Source of the DNA: Planctomycetaceae bacterium | GTDB lineage: Bacteria > Planctomycetota > Planctomycetia > Planctomycetales > Planctomycetaceae | Direction: 5' to 3' | Length of the DNA stretch: 64,000 nucleotides | Assembly: GCA_021732785.1 (NCBI GenBank) | Contig: JAKFUG010000018.1 | Location: forward strand, 39,431-103,430 | In this document: piece by piece, positions 8,252 through 14,430 of the stretch | Position numbering within the stretch: position 1 is the stretch's first letter | Layout of the letters: each line of letters starts with the position of its first letter | Made by a program: the position numbers and the translations under genes | The notes under the pieces: generated by a model | Databases searched by the model: none | What the model was told of the DNA's origin: nothing | What the model saw: only the letters and a program-made list of their open reading frames with translations

Positions 8252-8724
8252 GTGAACGATACTGGTATCAGGACGGCGGTACGGTCTTCGGCATTGTTCT
8301 CGTGACCGCCTTCATCGGCTTCCTGGGGTATTCTTTCCGACAGAAAGCCCAGGAAGAGGCTCGGCCGTATGTCATTCCCGATGTGGCCGCCAATATCAAT
8401 CAGCCGTTGTTCGGATCGCCAAGCCTGGTAGTCACGGTCTGGCACACACATACCGGCGTTCTTCGCAACGGACGCCTCACCGTCTCGACAAGTGGTGAGC
8501 TGGTGGAGACGCGGAGCGGGCTCCATTCGCAGTCTCACAGTTTCGAAGTCTGGGAGCCAAACCGGGATCGCGCCGTCACGCTGACATTTCCTCTCAAACA
8601 CTTCGACGCGACACGCGAGATTCCGATTTCGTTCACGTTGATCGGCCAGGGAATCAAACCGTTTACCTACTCGGACGCCTGGTTGGGGAATACTTGGAAA
8701 TCCAATAAAAAGGCAAGCCCTTAA
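8248..8724 (+). CDS. Membrane-anchored hypothetical protein
   Basis: This 158-residue protein overlaps the previous gene by ATGA. One transmembrane helix lies near residues 10-28 (TVFGIVLVTAFIGFLGYSF), followed by a basic stretch. The outside part has beta-rich segments (LVVTVWHTHTGVLRNGRL, VTLTFPLKHF, EIPISFTLIGQG) suggesting an Ig-like or beta-sandwich domain. I recognise no family. It presumably works with the lipoprotein encoded just upstream. A strong terminator follows 30 bases after the stop. Confidence 0.75.
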   Translation: MSERYWYQDGGTVFGIVLVTAFIGFLGYSFRQKAQEEARPYVIPDVAANINQPLFGSPSLVVTVWHTHTGVLRNGRLTVSTSGELVETRSGLHSQSHSFEVWEPNRDRAVTLTFPLKHFDATREIPISFTLIGQGIKPFTYSDAWLGNTWKSNKKASP

Positions 8725-8754
8725 CTCGACTCCGCTAGCTATCTTTTCCATCCG

Positions 8755-8792
8755 ACGCCGCTCGATCCTGAATTGGATCGAGCGGCGTTTTC
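8755..8792 (+). terminator. Rho-independent terminator
   Basis: Arms ACGCCGCTCGATCC (8755-8768) and GGATCGAGCGGCGT (8775-8788) form a perfect 14-bp stem with a 6-base loop followed by TTTTC-type sequence. It ends the XRE-associated pair and separates it from the next unit. Confidence 0.8.
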
Positions 8793-8829
8793 ATTTTGGC
8801 ACCACACCTTCCTTCACGAAAGGTACACG

Positions 8830-9795
8830 ATGAGTGCATCATTGCTCGCCGAACCACCGACCGGTTCGTCACAACGGTCGATCGCTTCCGCACGGCTGCA
8901 CAGCACCATGGCGGCCGCACGGCTGAGTTTTACCTGGCTCGGCGTCCGCAAATCGCTCACGACGGAGCAGAAGAATCAGGCGGCCGATTCATTCGGAGCC
9001 GAAGGGAAGTTCTTGTCGGCGGGCAAGAAACTCCTCGACACGTCGCATCCCGCGTTCAAAGCCGTGACGGCCATCAAAGGTCGCTGCCAGAGCTACTGGC
9101 GGGCAGTATCGCTGCCGTACCCGGAGCCGGGGATTCGCCTGATCCGGCAACAAGCCATCCGCGATTTCGACAAACAGATCGGGAGCTTTCGGGAAGAACT
9201 CACCGCAGCGGTCGAAGAACTCGATCGGCACTACGCCGACCTGCGGTCTGCGGCGCGGCGACGCCTCGGAGGCTTGTTCGATCCCCGTGATTATCCCGTT
9301 TCGTTGATTGGGCTGTTCGGGATCGAGCATGAGTATCCCTCCGTCGAGCCGCCCAGTTACCTGCGACAACTCAATCCCGAACTGTACGAACAAGAATGCC
9401 AACGGATGCAGGCTCGTTTCGATGAAGCCGTGCGGTTGGCGGAGCAGGCCTTCACGGAAGAACTCTCGAAGCTCGTCGAACATCTCAGCGACCGGCTCAG
9501 TGGAGGCGTCGATGGCAAATCGAAGGTCTTCCGCGATTCGGCGGTCACCCATCTGACGGAGTTCTTTGAACGGTTTGGGGCACTCAATGTCAGGTCGAAT
9601 GACCAACTGGAGGACCTCGTCCATCGAGCGCGACAAATTCTCGGTGGCGTGGAACCGCAGCACCTGCGTGCCAGCTCGTCGCTCCGACAACGTCTGGTGA
9701 CTCAACTCGCGGGCGTGCAATCGTCCCTGGACGGCCTGATGGTCGACCGGCCGCGACGCAGCATCATTCGCCCGAGCCAAGGGAAGCACTCCTGA
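8830..9795 (+). CDS. Helical hypothetical protein (DUF3150-like in layout)
   Basis: This 321-residue protein starts at ATG 8830 with AAAGG upstream; the longer open frame to 8773 overlaps the terminator and is rejected. It is strongly helical and charged, with coiled-coil-like segments near residues 110-150 (FREELTAAVEELDRHYADL) and 200-240 (MQARFDEAVRLAEQAFTEEL), and ends in a basic VDRPRRSIIRP tail. The central LFDPRDYPVSLIGLFGIEHEYP block looks conserved. The layout resembles DUF3150-type proteins found near AAA ATPases on mobile elements, but that link is tentative. The stop overlaps the start of the next gene (TGATG). Confidence 0.75.
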   Translation: MSASLLAEPPTGSSQRSIASARLHSTMAAARLSFTWLGVRKSLTTEQKNQAADSFGAEGKFLSAGKKLLDTSHPAFKAVTAIKGRCQSYWRAVSLPYPEPGIRLIRQQAIRDFDKQIGSFREELTAAVEELDRHYADLRSAARRRLGGLFDPRDYPVSLIGLFGIEHEYPSVEPPSYLRQLNPELYEQECQRMQARFDEAVRLAEQAFTEELSKLVEHLSDRLSGGVDGKSKVFRDSAVTHLTEFFERFGALNVRSNDQLEDLVHRARQILGGVEPQHLRASSSLRQRLVTQLAGVQSSLDGLMVDRPRRSIIRPSQGKHS

Positions 9796-10037
9796 TGGAT
9801 CTGTTAATTGCTCCCGATGGAACGGCGACGGCGATCTACGGCGAATCGATTGACCTGCACGCGCTCGGTGCGGTCTCAATCACCCGCGCGAGCCACGTGG
9901 AACCGGATGACTTTGGCCAATGGTTTGCCGAGATCGTCGATGGACCCACGCTGGGCCCGTTCCCCCGCCGCAGTGAGGCGCTCGCGGCGGAAGTCGTCTG
10001 GTTGACCGAGCATCGACTGTTCCCATTCCCGCACTAA
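9795..10037 (+). CDS. Small acidic hypothetical protein
   Basis: This 80-residue protein is translationally coupled to the preceding gene by TGATG overlap. It begins MDLLIAPDGTATAIYGE and continues with a beta strand and SHVEPDDFGQWFAEIVDGP, ending with a helix that has an aromatic tail (LTEHRLFPFPH). The net charge is negative. I recognise no characterised family. The coupling and codon pattern support a real gene acting with the helical protein upstream. Confidence 0.7.
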   Translation: MDLLIAPDGTATAIYGESIDLHALGAVSITRASHVEPDDFGQWFAEIVDGPTLGPFPRRSEALAAEVVWLTEHRLFPFPH

Positions 10038-10069
10038 CTCCGCCATTGAAACCTTCGCGCTCACGTACG

Positions 10070-10105
10070 CAGCCGCCCCGGAACTGGTCCGAGGCGGCTG
10101 ATTTT
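10070..10105 (+). terminator. Intergenic stem-loop
   Basis: CAGCCGCC (10070-10077) pairs with GGCGGCTG (10093-10100), with a 15-base loop and ATTTTG after it. It is a possible weak terminator or attenuator, 40 bases before the next start. Confidence 0.4.
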
Positions 10106-10141
10106 GTTCTGGCCCTGTCTCGATTCAAAGGAATCCGCACC

Positions 10142-10339
10142 ATGACCCAAGCCCAACTCGACCGTGCCGTTTCGAAAGCCACTGGTGAAAGCTTTGAAGT
10201 GATTGCCCGGCGTGGGTTTTCTCTCGTCAATGAAGACTCCCCCGACGACGACCAGGAGAGGTTCATCGATTGGGATCAGCATGACGCCAAGCAACGCGTG
10301 GCCCTGTTTCGGGACCGACAGCACGGCAACCTTGTCTGA
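10142..10339 (+). CDS. Small hypothetical protein
   Basis: The 65-residue frame starts at ATG 10142 with AAAGGA at 10127-10132. It begins MTQAQLDRAVSKATGES, has a GFSLVNEDSPDDDQE acidic stretch and ends IDWDQHDAKQRVALFRDR. It is short and soluble. I do not recognise a family. The upstream open frame (from 10046) covers a stem-loop and is not used. The good ribosome site and its position in a dense co-directional run support it. Confidence 0.6.
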   Translation: MTQAQLDRAVSKATGESFEVIARRGFSLVNEDSPDDDQERFIDWDQHDAKQRVALFRDRQHGNLV

Positions 10340-10390
10340 CACATTTCCGGGCAGCGTCCTGCTCAAAACATTTCCTCTCCGGAGACCGTC

Positions 10391-10699
10391 ATGAATCCAC
10401 ACCATCCTCCGCGGCGGCCGCATCCGCGCCGCCGCGTCGTGATGACGCTGCTCGTCGCCGCGACCTGGCTGTGCGTCCCGCTGGTCCCTGGCTGCGATCA
10501 CCGCACCCGTGCCCCGACCTCTGACCCATCGACCCCGGAACCTTCACCAACGGCCCCGATCCGTCCTGAGCAACCTTCCCCGACCACACCTTCGTCTGGT
10601 CGGAACATTCAGTTTCAGGGGCTGGATCAAGATTACCGTGGCTCGACCCGTGTCATGCCCAATGACCGGGTGATTCATCGAAAGGACGCGGATGACTGA
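10391..10699 (+). CDS. Small Pro/Thr-rich lipoprotein
   Basis: This 102-residue protein has a twin-Arg/His-rich N-terminus, a hydrophobic stretch (VVMTLLVAATWLCVPLVPGC) with lipobox Cys near residue 35, then a Pro/Ser/Thr linker and a charged C-terminus ending [11 protein letters not shown]. It should be membrane-anchored with an extended linker. The gene overlaps the next one by 8 bases. Function is unknown. It is probably a partner of the downstream DUF4230-type membrane protein. Confidence 0.7.
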   Translation: MNPHHPPRRPHPRRRVVMTLLVAATWLCVPLVPGCDHRTRAPTSDPSTPEPSPTAPIRPEQPSPTTPSSGRNIQFQGLDQDYRGSTRVMPNDRVIHRKDADD

Positions 10700-11279
10700 A
10701 CTCACAAAACAGATGCTCAGACTGCTGATCGGAGTCCTCAGTGTGCTGCTGGCGGCGCTCTCGGCGAGCCTGGGATTCTGGCTGGGCAGCCAGGATCCGC
10801 CACCGCGCTCCTTCCGGTCAATGGCCCCGACGGTGACCCAATTGGAGCGAATTAGCGAAGTTGCCGCCACCCGTGTCCACGTGACCGACATTCTGCTCGC
10901 CGAAGGTGAGGGGTATCGCGGCTCCTGGCTGATCAAAGGGGACGCGCTCCTGTCGCTCGACGTGTCACAGGCCAAGATCGTCGATGTGAACACCGCGGCC
11001 CGAACCGCCACCATCCGGCTGCCCCAGCCACGGGTCGTTTCCGCACGGGTTGATCACGACAAGACCCAAATCTGGAGCGTGGAGAAGACCACTTGGCTTC
11101 CCTGGAAATGGGGTGACCAAGGCTTATTACGCGATGCCGCCATGCGCCATGCCCAGCAACTCATCGAATCCTCGGTCGGCAAAGAGCACCACTTGGCGCT
11201 GGCCCGACTTCAGACCGAACTGCTGATCTACCGCATGTACGATCGGCTCGACTGGAAGATGAACGTGGAATGGGAATGA
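10692..11279 (+). CDS. Membrane-anchored DUF4230-type protein
   Basis: This 195-residue protein starts within the previous gene (8-base overlap). A transmembrane helix lies near residues 8-30 ([19 protein letters not shown]). The outer part has a [29 protein letters not shown] block followed by [19 protein letters not shown], a pattern I associate with the DUF4230 family. A helical tail ([17 protein letters not shown]) follows. DUF4230 proteins are membrane-anchored and of unknown function. Coupling to the small lipoprotein suggests an envelope pair carried as cargo upstream of the modifier genes. Confidence 0.7.
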   Translation: MTELTKQMLRLLIGVLSVLLAALSASLGFWLGSQDPPPRSFRSMAPTVTQLERISEVAATRVHVTDILLAEGEGYRGSWLIKGDALLSLDVSQAKIVDVNTAARTATIRLPQPRVVSARVDHDKTQIWSVEKTTWLPWKWGDQGLLRDAAMRHAQQLIESSVGKEHHLALARLQTELLIYRMYDRLDWKMNVEWE

Positions 11280-11475
11280 TTCTTGCCAATTCATTCCAAA
11301 AGCCAACCCCGGCCCCTCCTTTCTACGGACCGCGAAGAATCCCAGCGGACAGGGACGTCTTTCTCCCCGAAGTAGCGCTGGATCTCGCGGGGACTTGAGA
11401 GTCGACGGTCACCAACCCTCCCCCCTCCACGGCCAATTGCCGACTCACCACCCCTTTTGTCAGGAGCGAACATCC

Positions 11476-11694
11476 ATGCACATTCTCTACATCAACAACG
11501 ACGGAGCCGGATTTGCCGACCAGATTCATGTGGAGGACGGCACGACCGTCTCCAAGCTGTTTACGCAACGCGTTCCTCACGGCCGGACCAGTGACTACCT
11601 GATCCGCGTGAACCGTCAGCCGACGACATCCGACCAGGTGCTCCAACCGGGCGACCGCGTCAGCTTCACACCCGTGAAGATTGAAGGGGCGTAA
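11476..11694 (+). CDS. Ubiquitin-like beta-grasp protein
   Basis: This 72-residue protein starts at ATG 11476, nine bases after CAGGAG. Its size and layout match a ThiS/MoaD/ubiquitin-type beta-grasp fold: a first strand ([10 protein letters not shown]), second strand ([14 protein letters not shown]), one helix, a strand with YLIRVNRQP, and a final [12 protein letters not shown] strand. The tail is ...VKIEGA, ending Gly-Ala and not Gly-Gly. Genes for an E2-like protein, a JAMM protease and an E1-like enzyme follow directly, so I read it as the modifier. The extra C-terminal Ala may be trimmed by the JAMM protease. A sulfur-carrier role is an alternative, but the E2-like neighbour favours conjugation. 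Confidence 0.8.
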   Translation: MHILYINNDGAGFADQIHVEDGTTVSKLFTQRVPHGRTSDYLIRVNRQPTTSDQVLQPGDRVSFTPVKIEGA

Positions 11695-11750
11695 CTCACT
11701 CTGCCTCGTGCCGCCTGATCGCTGATATCTGATTCCTGAATTCCCCGTGC

Positions 11751-11776
11751 GGCCGTCGAGTCACCGCTCGACGGCC
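11751..11776 (+). other. Stem-loop between modifier and E2-like gene
   Basis: GGCCGTCGAG (11751-11760) pairs with CTCGACGGCC (11767-11776), a 10-bp stem with 6-base loop followed by ACCTTTCTCTT. It could lower expression of the enzyme genes relative to the modifier. Confidence 0.45.
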
Positions 11777-11800
11777 ACCTTTCTCTTGGAAGGAGACGCC

Positions 11801-12841
11801 ATGCCTCCGTTCGATGCCCAGCTGTGGCGGCTGGCGGGACGACTCGCTACCCGGATTGCCCCTCTCTCCCGCCAGGCGATTCAAGTCGACCTTGCACCCG
11901 ATCCGCTGGCGGCTGCCCGTCAATTGCTCAACCGGTTGCGTGACGTCACGGAGCGTGGCTGGACCGTTGCCGTCGATCATCTCGGTTGGCAAGTTCGCTC
12001 GCGGTTGAATGAGTGCCAGAAACAGCTCCACGCGGTTTCGCAGATGCTGCCCCCAGGAACATTTGGGCGAATGCCACCGACCCAGCGACTGATCTACGAC
12101 GAACTGGTCGCGGTGCGTACCGAATTCGCTGAGTTTACCTACGATCTACCGGACGAAACCGTCACCGTGTTCACGGACCAGATCACCTTGGAAGGCATTG
12201 AACTCGGTGCTTTCGAGATTCGATTGCAGGGCCGTGAATTGGGAGGGACGCCTTACATCGTTATCCCCGAGTCACCCCATTACCCGCACAGCCGCTCGGA
12301 TGTTCCCCATCCCCACGTCCTGGGCGAACGGCTCTGTGAGGGTGAGGCCAGCGCGCCGCTGGCCCACGCACTTCGTACGGGTCGCTTCAGCGACTACTTC
12401 CAGATTATTCAGCAGACGCTTTCCAGCTACAACAGCGAGAGTCCGTATGTCGCGCTCGACGCCTGGTACGGCAGCGACTGTTATGCCTGCGGCGGACACG
12501 TTTGCGACGACGACGCCTGCTACTGCGACGGTTGTAATGCGACCGTCTGCTCCGATTGCAGCCGTTCCTGTTCACACTGCGGCCACTCCGGCTGCGACAC
12601 CTGCCTGCCGCGATGCCCGGAGTGCCACGACGATTCCTGCTCCGGCTGCCTGAAACGGTGCGCAGGCTGCTCGAAACTCCGCTGTCCCGATTGCCTCACG
12701 AACCAACTCTGCGAGGACTGCCATGCCCAAACTGCTACCGAACAAGATCATGACGAGAGAATGTCCGCTGCGGATCCGACGACCACAGCCCACGCTCCGC
12801 TTCCAGCCGACGGCGTGGGCGAAGTTGCTGTTCTTGCGTGA
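11801..12841 (+). CDS. E2-like conjugating protein fused to a 22-Cys zinc-binding repeat domain
   Basis: This 346-residue protein starts at ATG 11801 with AAGGAGA upstream. Residues 1-115 are helical. Residues 120-220 resemble a ubiquitin-conjugating (E2) core: strands, then YP, then [10 protein letters not shown] with Cys179 where E2 enzymes have their catalytic Cys after HPN, then a helix [16 protein letters not shown]. The HPN Asn is His172 here, and the spacing to Cys is one residue shorter than in UbcH5-type enzymes. Residues 227-307 carry 22 Cys, mostly as tandem 15-residue units C-x2-C-x4-C-x2-C-x3, likely several zinc knuckles in an E3/RING-like position. The last 119 bases overlap the JAMM gene. 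The E2 reading is from motifs only. Confidence 0.7.
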   Translation: MPPFDAQLWRLAGRLATRIAPLSRQAIQVDLAPDPLAAARQLLNRLRDVTERGWTVAVDHLGWQVRSRLNECQKQLHAVSQMLPPGTFGRMPPTQRLIYDELVAVRTEFAEFTYDLPDETVTVFTDQITLEGIELGAFEIRLQGRELGGTPYIVIPESPHYPHSRSDVPHPHVLGERLCEGEASAPLAHALRTGRFSDYFQIIQQTLSSYNSESPYVALDAWYGSDCYACGGHVCDDDACYCDGCNATVCSDCSRSCSHCGHSGCDTCLPRCPECHDDSCSGCLKRCAGCSKLRCPDCLTNQLCEDCHAQTATEQDHDERMSAADPTTTAHAPLPADGVGEVAVLA

Positions 12842-13394
12842 TCTCGGCCATACCGAGGTCGGCGGCTTCGGCATTTCCGCAGCCGACGATCTGCTGCTGA
12901 TCGAAGACGTTGTCCTCGTCCGCCAGCAGTGTTCCGTCGTCACGGTGGCGTTCGAGGATGAATCGGTCGCCGAGTTCTTTGATCGGCAGATTGATCGCGG
13001 CTTACGCCCCGAGCAGTTCGGACGCGTCTGGGTTCACACGCATCCGGGCGATTCGGCCCTGCCCAGCTCGGTTGATGAAGAGACGTTTGCCCGCGTGTTC
13101 GGCCGCAGCGACTGGGCCGTGATGGCGATCGTCGCCTGCGGTGGCGACACATTCGCGCGTTTGCAGTTCCCCGCGGGACCGGGTGGTTCCGTGGATCTGC
13201 CGCTGGCCGTCGACTACCGGCAGCCGTTCCACGGCAGTGACCACGACGCCTGGATCGACGAATATCTCACAAACGTCCAGAGCGTACCCGACTTCTTGTT
13301 TCCAGAGTCGCCATGCCTCTCGCTCCCGTCTCACGGCGCGATTTCTTCACGGACGTATTCACCGCTGGAGTTAGCGGACTGGCCCGCGTGGTGA
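12723..13394 (+). CDS. JAMM/JAB (Mov34/MPN) metalloprotease
   Basis: This 223-residue protein has the full JAMM signature: Glu45 in HTEVGGFG, then H105-x-H107-x7-S115-x2-D118 in [15 protein letters not shown]. These residues bind the catalytic zinc in deubiquitinase-like isopeptidases. Start ATG 12723 follows GAGGA; an internal ATG at 12750 is less likely. The start lies 119 bases inside the E2-like gene in another frame. The C-terminal 55 residues form a separate tail ([13 protein letters not shown], ending LELADWPAW). In this context it may process the modifier's C-terminus or remove it from targets. Confidence 0.9.
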   Translation: MPKLLPNKIMTRECPLRIRRPQPTLRFQPTAWAKLLFLRDLGHTEVGGFGISAADDLLLIEDVVLVRQQCSVVTVAFEDESVAEFFDRQIDRGLRPEQFGRVWVHTHPGDSALPSSVDEETFARVFGRSDWAVMAIVACGGDTFARLQFPAGPGGSVDLPLAVDYRQPFHGSDHDAWIDEYLTNVQSVPDFLFPESPCLSLPSHGAISSRTYSPLELADWPAW

Positions 13395-13570
13395 ACGCGG
13401 CTGCTCCCGCAGCGCTCCCTCCACAGCCGGTGCGGATCATCGTGGTGGTCGGCGAGGAGTTGCTCCTTCGTCCCTGGATGTCTGGCCGCCGCCGAATCTT
13501 TGCGATAACGCCATCATGGCACTCGCTGCCGCGGACCAACCAACCCTTCACTGGAGTTCCGGATGACTGA
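13313..13570 (+). CDS. Small protein with twin-arginine-like motif
   Basis: This 85-residue frame sits between the JAMM and E1-like genes, overlapping the first by 82 bases and the second by 8. It begins [19 protein letters not shown], and SRRDFF resembles a twin-arginine signal, followed by a moderately hydrophobic, Ala/Pro-rich stretch. The next part, [15 protein letters not shown], looks like a beta strand. The ribosome site is weak. The overlap pattern matches other coupled pairs in this cluster. Function is unknown. It could be an accessory factor or target of the conjugation system. Real-gene status is uncertain. Confidence 0.5.
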   Translation: MPLAPVSRRDFFTDVFTAGVSGLARVVNAAAPAALPPQPVRIIVVVGEELLLRPWMSGRRRIFAITPSWHSLPRTNQPFTGVPDD

Positions 13571-14225
13571 TCGCTTCTCGCGTCAACAGGATCTCGTCCC
13601 CGCGGACAAACTTCTCACGCTCGCCGCCACCGTGATCGGTGTCGGTGCCATCGGTCGCCAAGTGGCCCTGCAACTCGCGGCCCTCGGAGTTCACCGACTG
13701 CAACTGATCGACTTCGACACGGTCGAAGCGATCAATATCACCTCGCAGGGCTACTACACCGGAGACCTTGGGACGCCCAAGGTCTCCGCCACGGCACGGA
13801 TCATCCACCACATCGACCCCACGATCGCGGTGGCCACCCTTCCCGACCGGTTTCGCCCTCGCCACGAGGCCGGCGAGGTCGTCTTCTGCTGTGTGGATTC
13901 CATTGCCACACGGGCTGCCATCTGGCGCGCCGTCCACAAATCGTGTGCATTCTGGACGGATGGTCGAATGCTCGGCGAAGTCCTCCGCATTCTCAGTGCC
14001 GCCGATCCACGGAGTCGCGAGCATTACCCGACGACGCTCTTTGAACCCTCCGAGGCTCAGGCCGGCCAATGTACCGCCCGCAGTACGATCTACAGCGCCA
14101 ACCTCGCCGCGGCGCTGATGCTGCATCAGTTTGTACGTTGGCTCCGTCAAATCCCTGTCGACCCCGATCTCTCCTTCAACTTGCTGGCGAGTGAACTCGG
14201 CGTCGTCGGCAATGCCATCAGCTAA
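13563..14225 (+). CDS. ThiF/E1-like adenylating enzyme
   Basis: This 220-residue protein starts at ATG 13563 within the end of the preceding frame. It has a Rossmann-type nucleotide site ([16 protein letters not shown]), an Arg near the N-terminus (RFSRQQDL), the acidic [18 protein letters not shown] block, and [16 protein letters not shown], as in ThiF/MoeB/E1 proteins. A single Cys170 in [16 protein letters not shown] aligns in position with the ThiF/E1 thiol site. No CxxC zinc pairs are present, unlike many MoeB/ThiF proteins. It should adenylate the modifier's C-terminus and pass it to the E2-like Cys179. It is shorter than most E1-like enzymes (about 240-380 residues). Confidence 0.85.
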   Translation: MTDRFSRQQDLVPADKLLTLAATVIGVGAIGRQVALQLAALGVHRLQLIDFDTVEAINITSQGYYTGDLGTPKVSATARIIHHIDPTIAVATLPDRFRPRHEAGEVVFCCVDSIATRAAIWRAVHKSCAFWTDGRMLGEVLRILSAADPRSREHYPTTLFEPSEAQAGQCTARSTIYSANLAAALMLHQFVRWLRQIPVDPDLSFNLLASELGVVGNAIS

Positions 14226-14401
14226 CGGTAGCAGCGGGCGGTCAGGTCCATCATCATCTTGCCTTCAGGGGGGCCGCCGAGCAGTGCGTTCGGCGGCCCC
14301 GTTCTCATTTCATTCGTGATCGGGAACCCGTTGACGTAAATATTACGCACGGCATCTGCGGCGAAAACGCACGGTGGTTCTTCACACGCGCCCCACGACC
14401 G
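14222..14401 (-). pseudogene. Possible 3' remnant of an unknown gene
   Basis: A minus-strand frame ending at 14222 reads FAADAVRNIYVNGFPIT, then a Gly/Pro-rich segment and [14 protein letters not shown] before the stop. It resembles the tail of a real protein, but no start is available because the frame continues into the integrase gene in another phase. The terminator hairpin at 14270-14300 lies inside it. I treat it as a low-confidence remnant at the cargo boundary. Confidence 0.25.
14270..14308 (+). terminator. Terminator of the conjugation-gene operon
   Basis: GGGGCCGCCGA (14270-14280) pairs with TCGGCGGCCCC (14290-14300) in an 11-bp stem with 9-base loop, followed by GTTCTCATTT. It lies 45 bases after the E1-like gene and probably ends that transcript. 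Confidence 0.7.
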
Positions 14402-14430
14402 TCGCGTCGCTGAGCGTCTTGATCTCGATG

